Assembly (NCBI GenBank): GCA_964617455.1
Contig: CAZTYF010000015.1
Span: forward strand, 1 to 47,614
Direction: 5' to 3'
DNA: 47,614 nt
From: Monoglobus sp964617455
Lineage (GTDB): Bacteria > Bacillota > Clostridia > Monoglobales > Monoglobaceae
Below are positions 25,792 through 34,696 of the stretch, in pieces. The notes beneath the pieces are model-generated. The model did no database searches. It was given only the letters and a program-made list of their open reading frames with translations, and was not told the DNA's origin. The stretch's first letter is position 1. Every line of letters starts with the position of its first letter. The position numbers and the translations under genes are program-made.

Positions 25792-26817
25792 CTAGGCTCC
25801 GCAGATATGATGAGCGAGGAAATTTGCCAATATATCATGTGCCTCATAAACATCCCTAAGATCGACGATTTCCGAGGCTGTATTTTCATTTCGGATGGGG
25901 ATATCAAGCTCTCCGCAGCGCATGCCCTCCTCTTTGACACTTAAATTTGCAAGGTCGCTCTCCTTGTTTTTCTTGGCTAAAGGTATGAGATTTCCGACAT
26001 TCTCGACCGTCCTTTTTAAATTTCGCACCACCGTTTCATCTGCGCAGGTCTCTCCGATCATATTCGGTATTGCCACACCGCAGCCCGGTTTGGCATCATC
26101 GGCTTCCACGCAATCTATAACAATCGCCTCGGAAAAACTTTTTTGGACGGATCCAAGGCTGAGTTTTGAGCCGACATTTCTCACTTGACTTCGAGAGGTA
26201 AAAAAACAGGTTACTCCCCTCCTAAAGTCCGATTTAAGCAGGGATATCAAAAGGGCGCAGCAGACACTCCTTTTGATTGCTTTGCCCGTAATTCTACTCT
26301 TCCCAAAGCGAACACATTCACTTTTGAATTCCGCATAATCCCCTATGCTAATATTATGCTCGTCACAGTTTTCATCGGAGGCTCCGATATCAATAAACAA
26401 ATCCTTTACGTCAATGGGCTTTTCGCTTTCTTCCTTGGATAGGAGATGCACAGCTTTGCGTGATATTATTCCGGGCAGCTTTTTGTCTCCCACGGCAACG
26501 GTTTGAGACATAATTGAGCAGGGTTTGATTTTACCCACTTCGTCAAATGTTAAATACGCTCCGCTGTCTTTCTTGATTCCGGTTATAATAAAACCCGCTT
26601 CATCCATCCCCGTCGCCAAAAGTACGGGGTCTCTGCCGTTTTTTTCGGCGATTAAGCCGCCAAGGGGGTCCGTGCTCACTCTGTCGCAGCAAGGTTCAAG
26701 TTCCTCTCTTATGATTTCTCTCACTTCTTTTTCTCTTCCGGATACTCCAAAGGCCTCGGACAATTTCTTGATAAAATCATAATTTACTGTTTCTTCGCAG
26801 ATCTTTTTTTCTTTCAT
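25792..26817 (-). CDS. Degenerate M42-family peptidase paralogue lacking metal ligands
   Basis: A 341-residue protein clearly related to the M42 aminopeptidase encoded just upstream (LSEAFGVSGREKEVREIIREEL and the DPLGGLIAEKNG region align with the family start). Every position that should bind the two metals or act in catalysis appears changed: the AHMD motif reads ATGMDEAG (His lost), the ALDNR motif reads AIKRSVC, the EEVG motif reads SQVRNVG, the later Asp region reads DCVEADD, and the final MHT(N)xE is replaced by IRNENTASE. It is therefore probably catalytically dead but keeps the fold and a full-length intact frame. It overlaps the active paralogue by ATGA (4 nt), which suggests cotranslation and perhaps a mixed oligomer; M42 enzymes form dodecamers. 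Confidence 0.8.
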   Translation of the reverse strand: MKEKKICEETVNYDFIKKLSEAFGVSGREKEVREIIREELEPCCDRVSTDPLGGLIAEKNGRDPVLLATGMDEAGFIITGIKKDSGAYLTFDEVGKIKPCSIMSQTVAVGDKKLPGIISRKAVHLLSKEESEKPIDVKDLFIDIGASDENCDEHNISIGDYAEFKSECVRFGKSRITGKAIKRSVCCALLISLLKSDFRRGVTCFFTSRSQVRNVGSKLSLGSVQKSFSEAIVIDCVEADDAKPGCGVAIPNMIGETCADETVVRNLKRTVENVGNLIPLAKKNKESDLANLSVKEEGMRCGELDIPIRNENTASEIVDLRDVYEAHDILANFLAHHICGA

Positions 26818-27875
26818 TCGGCATCACCGCCTATTGAAAATTTTTCGACAGCGGCCGCCACGAGCTCTGCAACCGCTTCAATGTCGGAAATGTCCAAAAC
26901 TTCCACATTTGTGTGCATATATCTGAGAGGGATTGAAATGAGCATAGTCAAAACACCATCTCCCGCAGTCTGGACAGCCCACGCTGTTGTGCCCGACGGG
27001 CCGCCACCCGCTTCTATGGCATAAGGTATATGCTTCTCTTTTGCAAGGTTAATAAGTTCAAGACTCATATCATAGTCTGTGTTGGGTCCGCGAAAAATAA
27101 CGGCGCCGCTTCCCAAATCGAAAACTCCCGGTTCATCCTTGGAATCGGGGGTTACGCCATGGGTCACATCAACCACTACGGCAATGTCCGGTTTTACGGA
27201 AAAGGCTCCCGTTATCGAACCCCTGAGTCCCACTTCCTCTTGGGTGGAAAACAGGGTGTAGACATCCCCATCAAGGGTTTTTCCTTCAAGCTTTTCAAGA
27301 GCAAGGAGCATTGCAGCCATTCCGCATCGATTATCCAAGGCACCCGAACAGAGGCGAGTCCCAAGCAAATCCTCGGTTTGATAATCAAAGGCGACAAGGT
27401 CACCCACCTCCGTATATTTTTTTACCTCTTCTGCACTGTCATATCCCGTATATATTTTCATATCCTTGATTTTAGGCGGCTTTTCGAGTTTATCATCACA
27501 AAGGACAATAATACCGATAATGGTTTCCTTGCCAAAAATTCTCACCCGCATATACGGCAGTATTCCATTGTCGATTCCTCCCACGGAGTCAAACCTTAGG
27601 CAGCCGTCTTCTTCTATTTTGGTGACAATCAGCCCCACTTGGTCCATGTGGGCCTCAAGGAGGATTTTCTTTTTCCCATGACCACGTCTTAGGCCAAGAA
27701 GATTTCCCATCTTGTCAAGTTTTACCTCATCGCAATATTTGCTCAAACGGTCTTTGGCAACCTCAGCCACGGGACTTTCGTTTCCGCTCACTCCCCGAGG
27801 TGCGGCAAGCTTCTCTATCAATTGCCTCACATCGATACAGTCGGTTTCCTGATTTGATTTCACTGTTGATTTCAT
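26814..27875 (-). CDS. M42 family metallopeptidase (glutamyl aminopeptidase / deblocking type)
   Basis: A cytoplasmic dinuclear-metal aminopeptidase that usually assembles as a tetrahedral dodecamer. All expected residues are visible: LLEAHMDQVG (His, catalytic Asp), GALDNRCG (bridging Asp), STQEEVGLRGS (catalytic and ligand Glu), VVDVTHG (Asp ligand) and RYMHTNVE (His ligand). ATG 27875 (353 residues) is preferred because AAGG lies about 5 nt upstream; an in-frame ATG 45 nt earlier has no site. The stop overlaps the start of the degenerate paralogue by 4 nt. Confidence 0.92.
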   Translation of the reverse strand: MKSTVKSNQETDCIDVRQLIEKLAAPRGVSGNESPVAEVAKDRLSKYCDEVKLDKMGNLLGLRRGHGKKKILLEAHMDQVGLIVTKIEEDGCLRFDSVGGIDNGILPYMRVRIFGKETIIGIIVLCDDKLEKPPKIKDMKIYTGYDSAEEVKKYTEVGDLVAFDYQTEDLLGTRLCSGALDNRCGMAAMLLALEKLEGKTLDGDVYTLFSTQEEVGLRGSITGAFSVKPDIAVVVDVTHGVTPDSKDEPGVFDLGSGAVIFRGPNTDYDMSLELINLAKEKHIPYAIEAGGGPSGTTAWAVQTAGDGVLTMLISIPLRYMHTNVEVLDISDIEAVAELVAAAVEKFSIGGDAE

Positions 27876-27950
27876 CCTTTCCTTGCCCTGCTTTGGTTTG
27901 AATTTTAAGCTCCGTAACATGGAAACATAATCATACGCATTTTATGATTG

Positions 27951-28775
27951 TTAATTTCCCGAAAGATGCCTGAATTTGTTGGGAGAGACGCCGTATTCCT
28001 TCTTAAAGGCTGTGGAAAAGTAGTTGCTGTCGCTGAATCCGCATTTTTCCGCCACATCCGTCACCGACACAAAATCGGGGCTGCCAAGCATTTCCTCCGC
28101 CTTGTGCAGACGAAATTTGCAAAGATATTCTTTAAAACCGATACCCGTCTCCCGCTTGAATTTTTTTGAAAAATATGTGGCGCTCATATTGACATAATTC
28201 GCGGTCTTTACCAAGTTTATATCCGAGCCAAAGTTTTTCCTGATATAGTTAATAGCGTTTCTTATAACTTCATCAAGCATATTTTGATTTGAACGGTATT
28301 CATAGGATTCCCGCTCGTATTGTCTGAACATATTTATCAAAAGTGTCATTATTTTACTTCTGACCATTATGTCCGACATACAATCCGGCAGTTCAATTTC
28401 CGATTCAATCTCTTTAAGCACTTGCTTAACAGCGGTGCGCATTATCTCCGGAACATAAACCATAACGGAATCAAGGCCGTCAATACCCAACTCGCCTCTG
28501 ACTGCCTCTTTGAGCTCCTTAACCACATCATCCGAGAACATAAGGACCGTTCTCACATGGGTGTTGTTGTCTGCAGACAGGGTCTTGTGTATTCTGCCAC
28601 GCTTAATAAACACCAAACTGCCTTCCGATAAGCTGTAGAGTTTGGTCTCCACAAACATCTTGCTCTTTCCCTCTTCAAGATAGTAAAGCTCGTGATCCCG
28701 ATGAAAATGCGGACGAGTCCCATGCCTCTTGCCACGTCTGACCGTCGAAATTCGGATTTTATCATCCTGCAGCAA
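27951..28775 (-). CDS. AraC-family transcriptional regulator with cupin sensor domain
   Basis: A sugar-type regulator of 274 residues. The N-terminal cupin (~10-100; HFHRDHELYYLEEGKSKMF and SLVFIKRGRIHKT) should bind the effector. The C-terminal double helix-turn-helix (~175-274) shows LVKTANYVNMSATYFSKKFK and the AraC signature DVAEKCGFSDSNYFSTAFK, ending GVSPNKFRH. I place the start at TTG 28775: AAGGGG is 7 nt upstream, and the ATG 36 nt further up overlaps the -10 box itself and cannot lie on the transcript. It follows the SLH/sialyltransferase-like gene on the same strand. Its targets are unknown; glycan-use genes in the window are candidates. Confidence 0.9.
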   Translation of the reverse strand: MLQDDKIRISTVRRGKRHGTRPHFHRDHELYYLEEGKSKMFVETKLYSLSEGSLVFIKRGRIHKTLSADNNTHVRTVLMFSDDVVKELKEAVRGELGIDGLDSVMVYVPEIMRTAVKQVLKEIESEIELPDCMSDIMVRSKIMTLLINMFRQYERESYEYRSNQNMLDEVIRNAINYIRKNFGSDINLVKTANYVNMSATYFSKKFKRETGIGFKEYLCKFRLHKAEEMLGSPDFVSVTDVAEKCGFSDSNYFSTAFKKEYGVSPNKFRHLSGN

Positions 28776-28809
28776 AGAACCACCCCTTGTTTTAATATTC
28801 GGTGGAACC

Positions 28810-28818
28810 ATTATATCA
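28810..28818 (-). promoter_or_regulatory. Extended -10 promoter of the AraC-type gene
   Basis: On the minus strand TGA-TATAAT is an extended -10 element. Transcription would begin near 28803, giving a leader of about 28 nt to TTG 28775, enough for the AAGGGG ribosome binding site at 28783-28788. Confidence 0.6.
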
Positions 28819-28907
28819 CAAACGAAAAAAAAATAAAAGCATTTTCTTTCAAAATCAGTCAAGTGGCAAAATCAACCCTCGAGGAATTTGTTTTGCCCGT
28901 TTTAAAT

Positions 28908-28931
28908 CCCCCGCCTTTTTGAGGACGGGGG
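28908..28931 (-). terminator. Terminator-like hairpin after the SLH/sialyltransferase-like gene
   Basis: On the minus strand CCCCCGTC pairs with GGCGGGGG (8 bp, one G-T pair, 8-nt loop), followed by ATTTAAAA. It lies about 48 bp after the stop of the SLH gene and before the AraC promoter. GC-rich stem but weak T tract. Confidence 0.5.
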
Positions 28932-28978
28932 GAATCTGTTATGGGAATTTTATAACATAATCTAAAATCCTTTTGTTT

Positions 28979-31900
28979 TTATTCGGACGGCGTCGGTGAT
29001 GAAGATGGAGCAGGCGGTGGATTAAAGAATTCCGCATCCCTGAAGTAGCCAAGGTTATAGAGATCCGGTAAAGGTTCCGACAGTGAGCCGACGTCGCCTG
29101 TCAGGAAGAATTTAACCTGTCCGGGTGTGGTCGCCGACATATACAGCGAACTGTTGTACCCTCCCACATTTACATTAGGATAGGTCCATAGGATAACTTC
29201 CATAGGTGTTTGCGCAGGGAGCTCCTTTATTCCCTTTGAGGCAAGGAATTCCGCACGTCCCTCGAATTTACTCGCCGGCCACGCCGGATGCGGTTTGTAT
29301 AAATATGTGTATTCATCGCCGAAATGCTCCATAACCGCATTTACACTTTCTTCAAAGGGCGGATTTTCCCCTGATTGAGACGTTCCGGATATTATCATAT
29401 ATTTTCCGCCGCTCGCATAATTCGGCATATATGTGTTGTCATACATAGCTTTAAAGTCGGTATCTATCGGATAATCCGTACCTTTAAACGCACCAGAAAG
29501 GACCAAATTCAGAAAATCTTTTTTGGATTCCTCCGAAAGGGCCGCAAACATATCGTTGTGATGTTTCTTTACAATATGCATCTTTTCGTTCATTATCTCA
29601 TTGAGGCCTTCAACATCGGACACCAGTAGCTCCGGCCACTGTATCCAATACTCGACATTATCCTGAGATGCCTCTTCCCACATAACAAAGCTTGCTCCTC
29701 CGTTGTTGTTTAAAAATCTGCTCTGCTCCACTTGATGGTTCGAGATTCGCTTTTGATATTCGTGATACCAGTATGCGTATTGGTCCCACTTGCTGTTTAC
29801 TTCGCCCAAAACCTGCTCAACATCCTTTGGATCGGAATCCTTGTACAGATATTCTTTGATTTTTGCATAAGTCGCTGTGCCATCGGTTCCCAGAACAACG
29901 TTGTACTGCTCTTTCGGAACTCCGTTATAGTTCATCATAAGGAACTCATACTGTGCTCTCAAATCATCGGTAAACAAGGTATAGTGGGCATTCGGATATG
30001 TCTCGAATACTTTTCTGAAAAAACCCATGCATTGTTTGGAATTTTCCGCATTGAAGTCACCGTTGTTGTATTTGGCATCAATGTTGTTCATAAGCGTGAC
30101 ATTTTCGGGCAAAAGTTTTTCGTTGGCGGTATTGGCCCTCTCGTACCACATAAAGCTTTTGGTGGGCTCTCTGCCTTCCGCTTTCGCAGAATCAATATCC
30201 GCATAAACATTGAGCAGCGAATACAACGGACTAACGGTGCCCCAGTTCATATAGACATTTATATTTTCTTTATAACTTTCGTCCTTTTCGCCCACATCGG
30301 TCTTCGCAGCTATGGCCTCGATTTCTGCAAGCAGCGCCTTATCTTCTTCGGTAAGCACCGGTGTTGCCGTGGGCTCCGTTGTGGGAGCAATTGACGGTTC
30401 CACCGAAGGTTCGCCCGAAGGCTCCGATGATGGCTCAATCGTAGGTTCAATTGTGGGCTCCGTTGAAGGTCCGGTCGAAGGCTCAATTGTTGGTTCGGAT
30501 GATGGGCCCTCGGACGGTTCCGTTATGGGTCCGCTTGTGGGTACCGTGGAAGGTTCAATTGACGGTTCCACCGTAGGCTCCGTTGTGGGTTCCTCGGATG
30601 GTTCGGTTGAAGGCTCACTTGACGGTGCAGTTGTAGGCTCAATCGTAGGTTCCGTCGAAGGTTCGCCGGAAGGCTCCGCTGACGGCTCAATCGTAGGTTC
30701 AATTGTGGGTTCCGTTGAAGGTCCGACCGAAGGCTCAATTGACGGTGCAATTGTAGGCTCAATTGACGGTTCAATAGTAGGCTCGATTGTGGGCTCCGTT
30801 GAGGGTTCCACAGACGGCTCTGCCGACGGTTCGGTCGAGGCACTCGGTTCGGAGTATACGAATTCGGGTGTGATGACGATTGTATTGACCGTATCGACGG
30901 TTATACCCAATTTCTCTTCGGAACCTAATTTTATTACTAATTTCTTCTCATCTGAGGATTCCGATGACACGGTGTAGTCTTCATCCCTCACAAACTCAAG
31001 GGTTTTGGTCTCGTTGCCCGATTCTATTCGGAGAGCAATGGACTTGACACCGTCAAACCTTAAGCCTTCCGTGTTCGCCTTTATTTGTACTTCAAAAGTT
31101 TCATCCGGAGCTATATCCGTCATACCGGTGATTGCCTCGGATGTTACGGTCGTTCCGTTTACTTCCACATCTGCGGTTTTAACATCGGATATTATCGGAA
31201 CACCCTCGTCCACTTTGTAAATTCCGCAGATGGTAACATTTCCCGTTACGGTGTAGGGGAAAGTTATGGTTTCGCCTGTGCCGTCGGGTTTGGTATTCCA
31301 ACCCACAAATGTGTGATGGGGACGTACCGCAGGCTCAAAATCTATGACCGAATTAAGGGGAACCTCCCGATTCACATACGGAGGCATATAGCCGTAATTA
31401 AATGTTACGGTTTGATTGATTATCTCTCCATCTTTCAGCCAGCGGGCATAGAAGATCACGTTGGAATTCACGATGTAGTTCTCAAGATTTACCGCCGTAC
31501 CGCTAAAGGTACTGTCCGTATACCAGCCGACAAAGGCATAGCCTTCTTTTTCCATATTGGGTATCTGGGATGAGGTGAGCTTTCGTCCGCCGGTTACTCC
31601 GACTGTTGACAGTCTTTCCGTGCCATCGACAAACTCTACGGTGTACCGACGCGAGTTGAAACCGCCATTGCTTCCTCCTCCTCCGCCGCCGCCGAACATT
31701 GACGATGACGACTGCGTTGCGGTAGCTGTGGGAACTGCCGTGCCCGCAGGCGAACCGCTGCTTTCGGGCGCCGACGTGGAAGTACTTTCGGAACCGCCCT
31801 CCAATCTGTCAAGCATAACAACAACCTCTGCCCGGGTTATGTTTGCGGTGGGTCTGAATGTGCCATCTTCATAGCCCGTGATTATGTTTGCCTCAACCAG

Positions 31901-32398
31901 ACCGGAGACATATTCCATTGCCCAATCGCCTATTATGTCCGAATCGGAGAATGTGAGCGAGCCCGAACCCGCACCGATATTGTATGCTCTTGCCAAAACG
32001 GCACTTGCCTCTTGTCGGGTGATAGGGTCGCCCGGATGGAAGGTACCGTCGGTGTATCCGTTTACGTAGCCTGCGGCAGCCGCACGGGATACCGAATCGT
32101 AATACCACGCATCACTTGCCACATCCGAAAAAACATTTTCGACCGGGTCAAGCTGTACATTCAATTCCGTGACGATAATCTTTGCCATTTCGGCTCGGGT
32201 TATGTTGTTGTCGGGCTGAAATGTTCCATCGGTATATCCGTTCAAAACACCTGCATCCGCCCATTTGTTGATTTCATTTTCTGCCCAGTGTCCGCTTGTG
32301 TCGCTGAATTCCGCCGCAGATACGGAAACAAACCCGAGCGAACCGATTACTATGACCAGTGACAGAATCAAAGCCATAACCTGTTTTAAGTTTCTCAT
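28979..32398 (-). CDS. SLH-anchored surface protein with C-terminal GT80-like (sialyltransferase-fold) domain
   Basis: An exported 1139-residue protein (ATG 32398, GGAGG 6 nt upstream). Order: signal peptide (~1-29); three strong SLH repeats (~30-200; e.g. LNGYTDGTFQPDNNITRAEM); Ser/Thr then poly-Gly linker; two Listeria-Bacteroides (Flg_new/InlB-type) repeats (~255-395; YAFVGWYTDSTFSGT and FVGWNTKPDGTGETI); a beta domain (~400-515); a ~165-residue (E/A/G)P(S/T)x repeat; then a ~400-residue domain (~700-1120). That last domain matches, from memory, the PM0188/GT80 sialyltransferases: NINVYMNWGTVSPLYSLL at its start, TDG with D839, KPHP with H1037, TPMEVIL with E1067, and GGYNSSLYMSA with S1083-S1084. 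The spacing of these residues is close to PmST1 D141, H311, E338, S355 and S356. A Trp expected in the GTxxW segment is absent here (GTSQSGEN). Substrate unknown. Confidence 0.75.
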   Translation of the reverse strand: MRNLKQVMALILSLVIVIGSLGFVSVSAAEFSDTSGHWAENEINKWADAGVLNGYTDGTFQPDNNITRAEMAKIIVTELNVQLDPVENVFSDVASDAWYYDSVSRAAAAGYVNGYTDGTFHPGDPITRQEASAVLARAYNIGAGSGSLTFSDSDIIGDWAMEYVSGLVEANIITGYEDGTFRPTANITRAEVVVMLDRLEGGSESTSTSAPESSGSPAGTAVPTATATQSSSSMFGGGGGGGSNGGFNSRRYTVEFVDGTERLSTVGVTGGRKLTSSQIPNMEKEGYAFVGWYTDSTFSGTAVNLENYIVNSNVIFYARWLKDGEIINQTVTFNYGYMPPYVNREVPLNSVIDFEPAVRPHHTFVGWNTKPDGTGETITFPYTVTGNVTICGIYKVDEGVPIISDVKTADVEVNGTTVTSEAITGMTDIAPDETFEVQIKANTEGLRFDGVKSIALRIESGNETKTLEFVRDEDYTVSSESSDEKKLVIKLGSEEKLGITVDTVNTIVITPEFVYSEPSASTEPSAEPSVEPSTEPTIEPTIEPSIEPTIAPSIEPSVGPSTEPTIEPTIEPSAEPSGEPSTEPTIEPTTAPSSEPSTEPSEEPTTEPTVEPSIEPSTVPTSGPITEPSEGPSSEPTIEPSTGPSTEPTIEPTIEPSSEPSGEPSVEPSIAPTTEPTATPVLTEEDKALLAEIEAIAAKTDVGEKDESYKENINVYMNWGTVSPLYSLLNVYADIDSAKAEGREPTKSFMWYERANTANEKLLPENVTLMNNIDAKYNNGDFNAENSKQCMGFFRKVFETYPNAHYTLFTDDLRAQYEFLMMNYNGVPKEQYNVVLGTDGTATYAKIKEYLYKDSDPKDVEQVLGEVNSKWDQYAYWYHEYQKRISNHQVEQSRFLNNNGGASFVMWEEASQDNVEYWIQWPELLVSDVEGLNEIMNEKMHIVKKHHNDMFAALSEESKKDFLNLVLSGAFKGTDYPIDTDFKAMYDNTYMPNYASGGKYMIISGTSQSGENPPFEESVNAVMEHFGDEYTYLYKPHPAWPASKFEGRAEFLASKGIKELPAQTPMEVILWTYPNVNVGGYNSSLYMSATTPGQVKFFLTGDVGSLSEPLPDLYNLGYFRDAEFFNPPPAPSSSPTPSE
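30358..30860. repeat. 12-bp-period tandem repeat encoding EP(S/T)x linker
   Basis: About 500 bp with a degenerate 12-bp period, encoding on the minus strand four-residue units such as EPTI, EPSS, EPSV and APTT. It separates the anchoring half of the SLH protein from its C-terminal glycosyltransferase-like domain, probably as an extended wall-spanning spacer. Units stay in frame, so copy number can change without disrupting the gene. Confidence 0.88.
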
Positions 32399-32863
32399 AT
32401 TTCCTCCTTTTTTTGTGTTGTTTATATATTTTTTTATTTTTGATTTAAATTCATAAAAGACTTCTCCGGGCCTCAAATTTGCAGGGGAAAGATGCGGGAA
32501 TTTTATAAGTCGATATGAAACTAAACTTTCCCAAAATCAAAATGTGTTCAAAAACTTGACTGTGTATGAGTACAACAAGCTCAAGCCGTATATCAATTTT
32601 CCGGACTCAAACGAATTCAGAAAATGTCGTATTATACCGTATCACTCGATTCATCCATCACCCGCAAAACCATGGTTATATTTTATCATTATTGGATTTA
32701 TTTGTACAGAGATTTTTGAATTTTTTGCAATTTGGTCCGTAAATTTGTCACAAAGCTCCAATGTTTATGATATGAATCTTGACATATTCTGTCATTTATG
32801 TTACATTATAGAGGTAGTTATGCAGTTGTAACAACCTATGCCAAACCGAAAGGAATGTGGAAG
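32399..32863. other. 465-bp divergent intergenic region (SLH gene / speE)
   Basis: It contains the ribosome binding site and A/T-rich leader of the SLH gene on the left, a good plus-strand promoter at 32779-32807 on the right, and no supportable gene between. A 95-codon open frame at 32544-32831 has no ribosome binding site and an unconvincing composition. The minus-strand promoter of the SLH gene is not clear; a TATAAA near 32500 is possible. Confidence 0.55.
32779..32807 (+). promoter_or_regulatory. Promoter of the polyamine operon
   Basis: TTGACA (32779-32784), 17-bp spacer, TACATT (32802-32807), about 55 bp before the speE start. Good sigma-A match. Confidence 0.75.
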
Positions 32864-33712
32864 ATGGAATTATGGTATTCGGAAAATCAAAGCCGAGACA
32901 TTCGTTTTTCGGTTCGGGTTGATAAACAGCTCTACAGCGAAAAAACAGAATTTCAGAGAATCGATGTTATGACATCGGATGAGTTAGGCACATTTTTGAC
33001 TCTTGACGGACTGATTATGGTCACGGAAAAGGACGAGTTCATATATCACGAAATGATAGTTCATGTTCCCATGGCGGTTAATCCCGATATAAATGAAATT
33101 TTGGTTATCGGCGGCGGTGATGGAGGGACGGTAAATCAAATAGTCCGTTATAATACCGTTGAACGCATAGACTTGGTTGAAATAGACAGTGAGGTCGTGA
33201 GGGTATGCCGTGAATATTTTCCGAAGCTTACCACAGGCCTTGACGATGAGCGAGTCAGAATTTTTTACGAAGACGGGCTCCGTTTTATCCGCTCTTGCCG
33301 AGGGGAATATGATTTGATTATTGTTGACTCCACGGATCCTTTCGGTCCCGGAGAGGGATTGTTCACCCGAGAATTTTACGGTAACTGCGCACGGGCTCTC
33401 AAACCGGGCGGAATACTGGTTAATCAGCATGAAAGCCCCTACTATGACGAATATGCCAAATCATTGGTTCGAACCCATTCCAAAATCAGGGGCACATTCA
33501 AAACCCACCGTCTTTATCAGGCTCATATTCCCACATACCCTTCGGGGCACTGGCTGTTCGGTTTTGCATCGGACAGATTTGACCCGATAGCGGATTTTAA
33601 CCCGGCTAAGTGGAACGCCCTCGGCCTTGAAACAAAGTATTATAACACAGACCTTCATGTTGGCTGTTTTGCTTTGCCAAATTATGTAAAGGAGCTAATC
33701 AAAAATGCCTGA
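32864..33712 (+). CDS. speE: Polyamine aminopropyltransferase (spermidine synthase)
   Basis: It transfers an aminopropyl group from decarboxylated S-adenosylmethionine to putrescine or agmatine. The 282 residues include the N-terminal beta domain (ELWYSENQ), LGTFLTLDGLIMVTEKDEF, YHEMIVHVPM, the nucleotide-binding VIGGGDGG, VDLVEIDSEVV and the active-site DSTDPFGPG. ATG 32864 is preferred: AAGGA lies 9 nt upstream, and the promoter -10 at 32802 rules out the in-frame ATG at 32798. It overlaps speB by 8 nt. With speB next door, the acceptor may be agmatine, giving N1-aminopropylagmatine that SpeB then hydrolyses; no S-adenosylmethionine decarboxylase or arginine decarboxylase is in the window. 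Confidence 0.94.
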   Translation: MELWYSENQSRDIRFSVRVDKQLYSEKTEFQRIDVMTSDELGTFLTLDGLIMVTEKDEFIYHEMIVHVPMAVNPDINEILVIGGGDGGTVNQIVRYNTVERIDLVEIDSEVVRVCREYFPKLTTGLDDERVRIFYEDGLRFIRSCRGEYDLIIVDSTDPFGPGEGLFTREFYGNCARALKPGGILVNQHESPYYDEYAKSLVRTHSKIRGTFKTHRLYQAHIPTYPSGHWLFGFASDRFDPIADFNPAKWNALGLETKYYNTDLHVGCFALPNYVKELIKNA

Positions 33713-34580
33713 AAACACTATACCAACCGATATACCCGTAAATTTGCCCCAATTCATGGGCTGCGACAAAGCTCCGAAGGAGGCGGATATTTGCCTCTTT
33801 GGGGCAGGTTTTGACTCCACCGCATCATTCAGATCGGGCTCAAGATTTGCGCCTTCCGCAATGCGAAATGATTCATGGACCCTTGAAACTTACAGCCCAT
33901 ATCAAGATTGCAGCCTTGAGGATAAAAATATCTGTGACTGCGGAGACCCGGAATTGCCCATCGGAGATTCGGAGGCGGCACTTGGTTCAATAAAGGAATA
34001 TGTCTCCGCCATATGTGAGTCCGGAAAAATTCCATTTATGGTGGGCGGTGAGCATTTGTTGACCTTGGGGGCTCTTGAGGCCTGCTCCGAAAAATTCGGA
34101 GTCGGATTGAAACTCATACAAATCGATGCACACGCCGATCTCAGAGATGAGCTGTTCGGTGTGAAGCTGAGTCATGCCACCGTAATGCGGCGCTGTGCGG
34201 AAATATTGGGAGACAAAAAAATCTATCAGTTCGGGATACGGAGCGGAGAAAAACAGGAGTTTGATTGGGCGGATGAACACACCTTCCTTCACAAATTTGA
34301 CTTTGAAGGATTGGATGGAACGGTTGAAAGGTTGAGGGGATACCCCATATATTTCACTTTGGATCTTGACATTCTTGATCCCTCCGTTTTCCCCGGTACG
34401 GGCACACCCGAACCGGGCGGCGTGAGCTATCTTGAACTCCAGAATGCGGTTATTAAAATTTGCAAGGAACTTAACATAGTGGGCTGTGATATTGTGGAAC
34501 TTGCTCCCAATCTTGATCAAAGCGGTGCATCCACAGCGGCCGCTTGCAAAATTCTTCGGGAAATGTTAATAGCAATATGA
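33705..34580 (+). CDS. speB: Agmatinase / N1-aminopropylagmatine ureohydrolase
   Basis: A binuclear Mn ureohydrolase of the arginase family that removes urea from agmatine or aminopropylagmatine. All metal motifs are present in the 291 residues: GGEHLLTLG, QIDAHADLRDE, and TLDLDILDPSVFPGTGTPEPGG (DxD plus the substrate loop), with NIVGCDIVELAP near the end. AAAGGAG lies 10 nt before ATG 33705, inside speE, so the two are translationally coupled. Substrate choice between agmatine and aminopropylagmatine cannot be read from sequence. Confidence 0.93.
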   Translation: MPENTIPTDIPVNLPQFMGCDKAPKEADICLFGAGFDSTASFRSGSRFAPSAMRNDSWTLETYSPYQDCSLEDKNICDCGDPELPIGDSEAALGSIKEYVSAICESGKIPFMVGGEHLLTLGALEACSEKFGVGLKLIQIDAHADLRDELFGVKLSHATVMRRCAEILGDKKIYQFGIRSGEKQEFDWADEHTFLHKFDFEGLDGTVERLRGYPIYFTLDLDILDPSVFPGTGTPEPGGVSYLELQNAVIKICKELNIVGCDIVELAPNLDQSGASTAAACKILREMLIAI

Positions 34581-34696
34581 ATACTGACCGATGCGGGCAA
34601 TCAACCGAAGACAGCCAAAATGTACGGAACTAAGCAGTTTGAAAATGGTGCACACGCTCACCGATAATTAATCACTGTGTTGGGAGGAATCTAAAA

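Noticed and set aside
30312..30977. 221-codon open frame on the plus strand made of EGS/VGS/DGS units
   Set aside because: Exact antisense of the EP(S/T)x repeat of the SLH protein; a 12-bp period free of stops gives an open frame on both strands. No ribosome binding site.
32544..32831. 95-codon open frame in the speE upstream region
   Set aside because: No ribosome binding site, no recognisable features, and it runs through the speE promoter.
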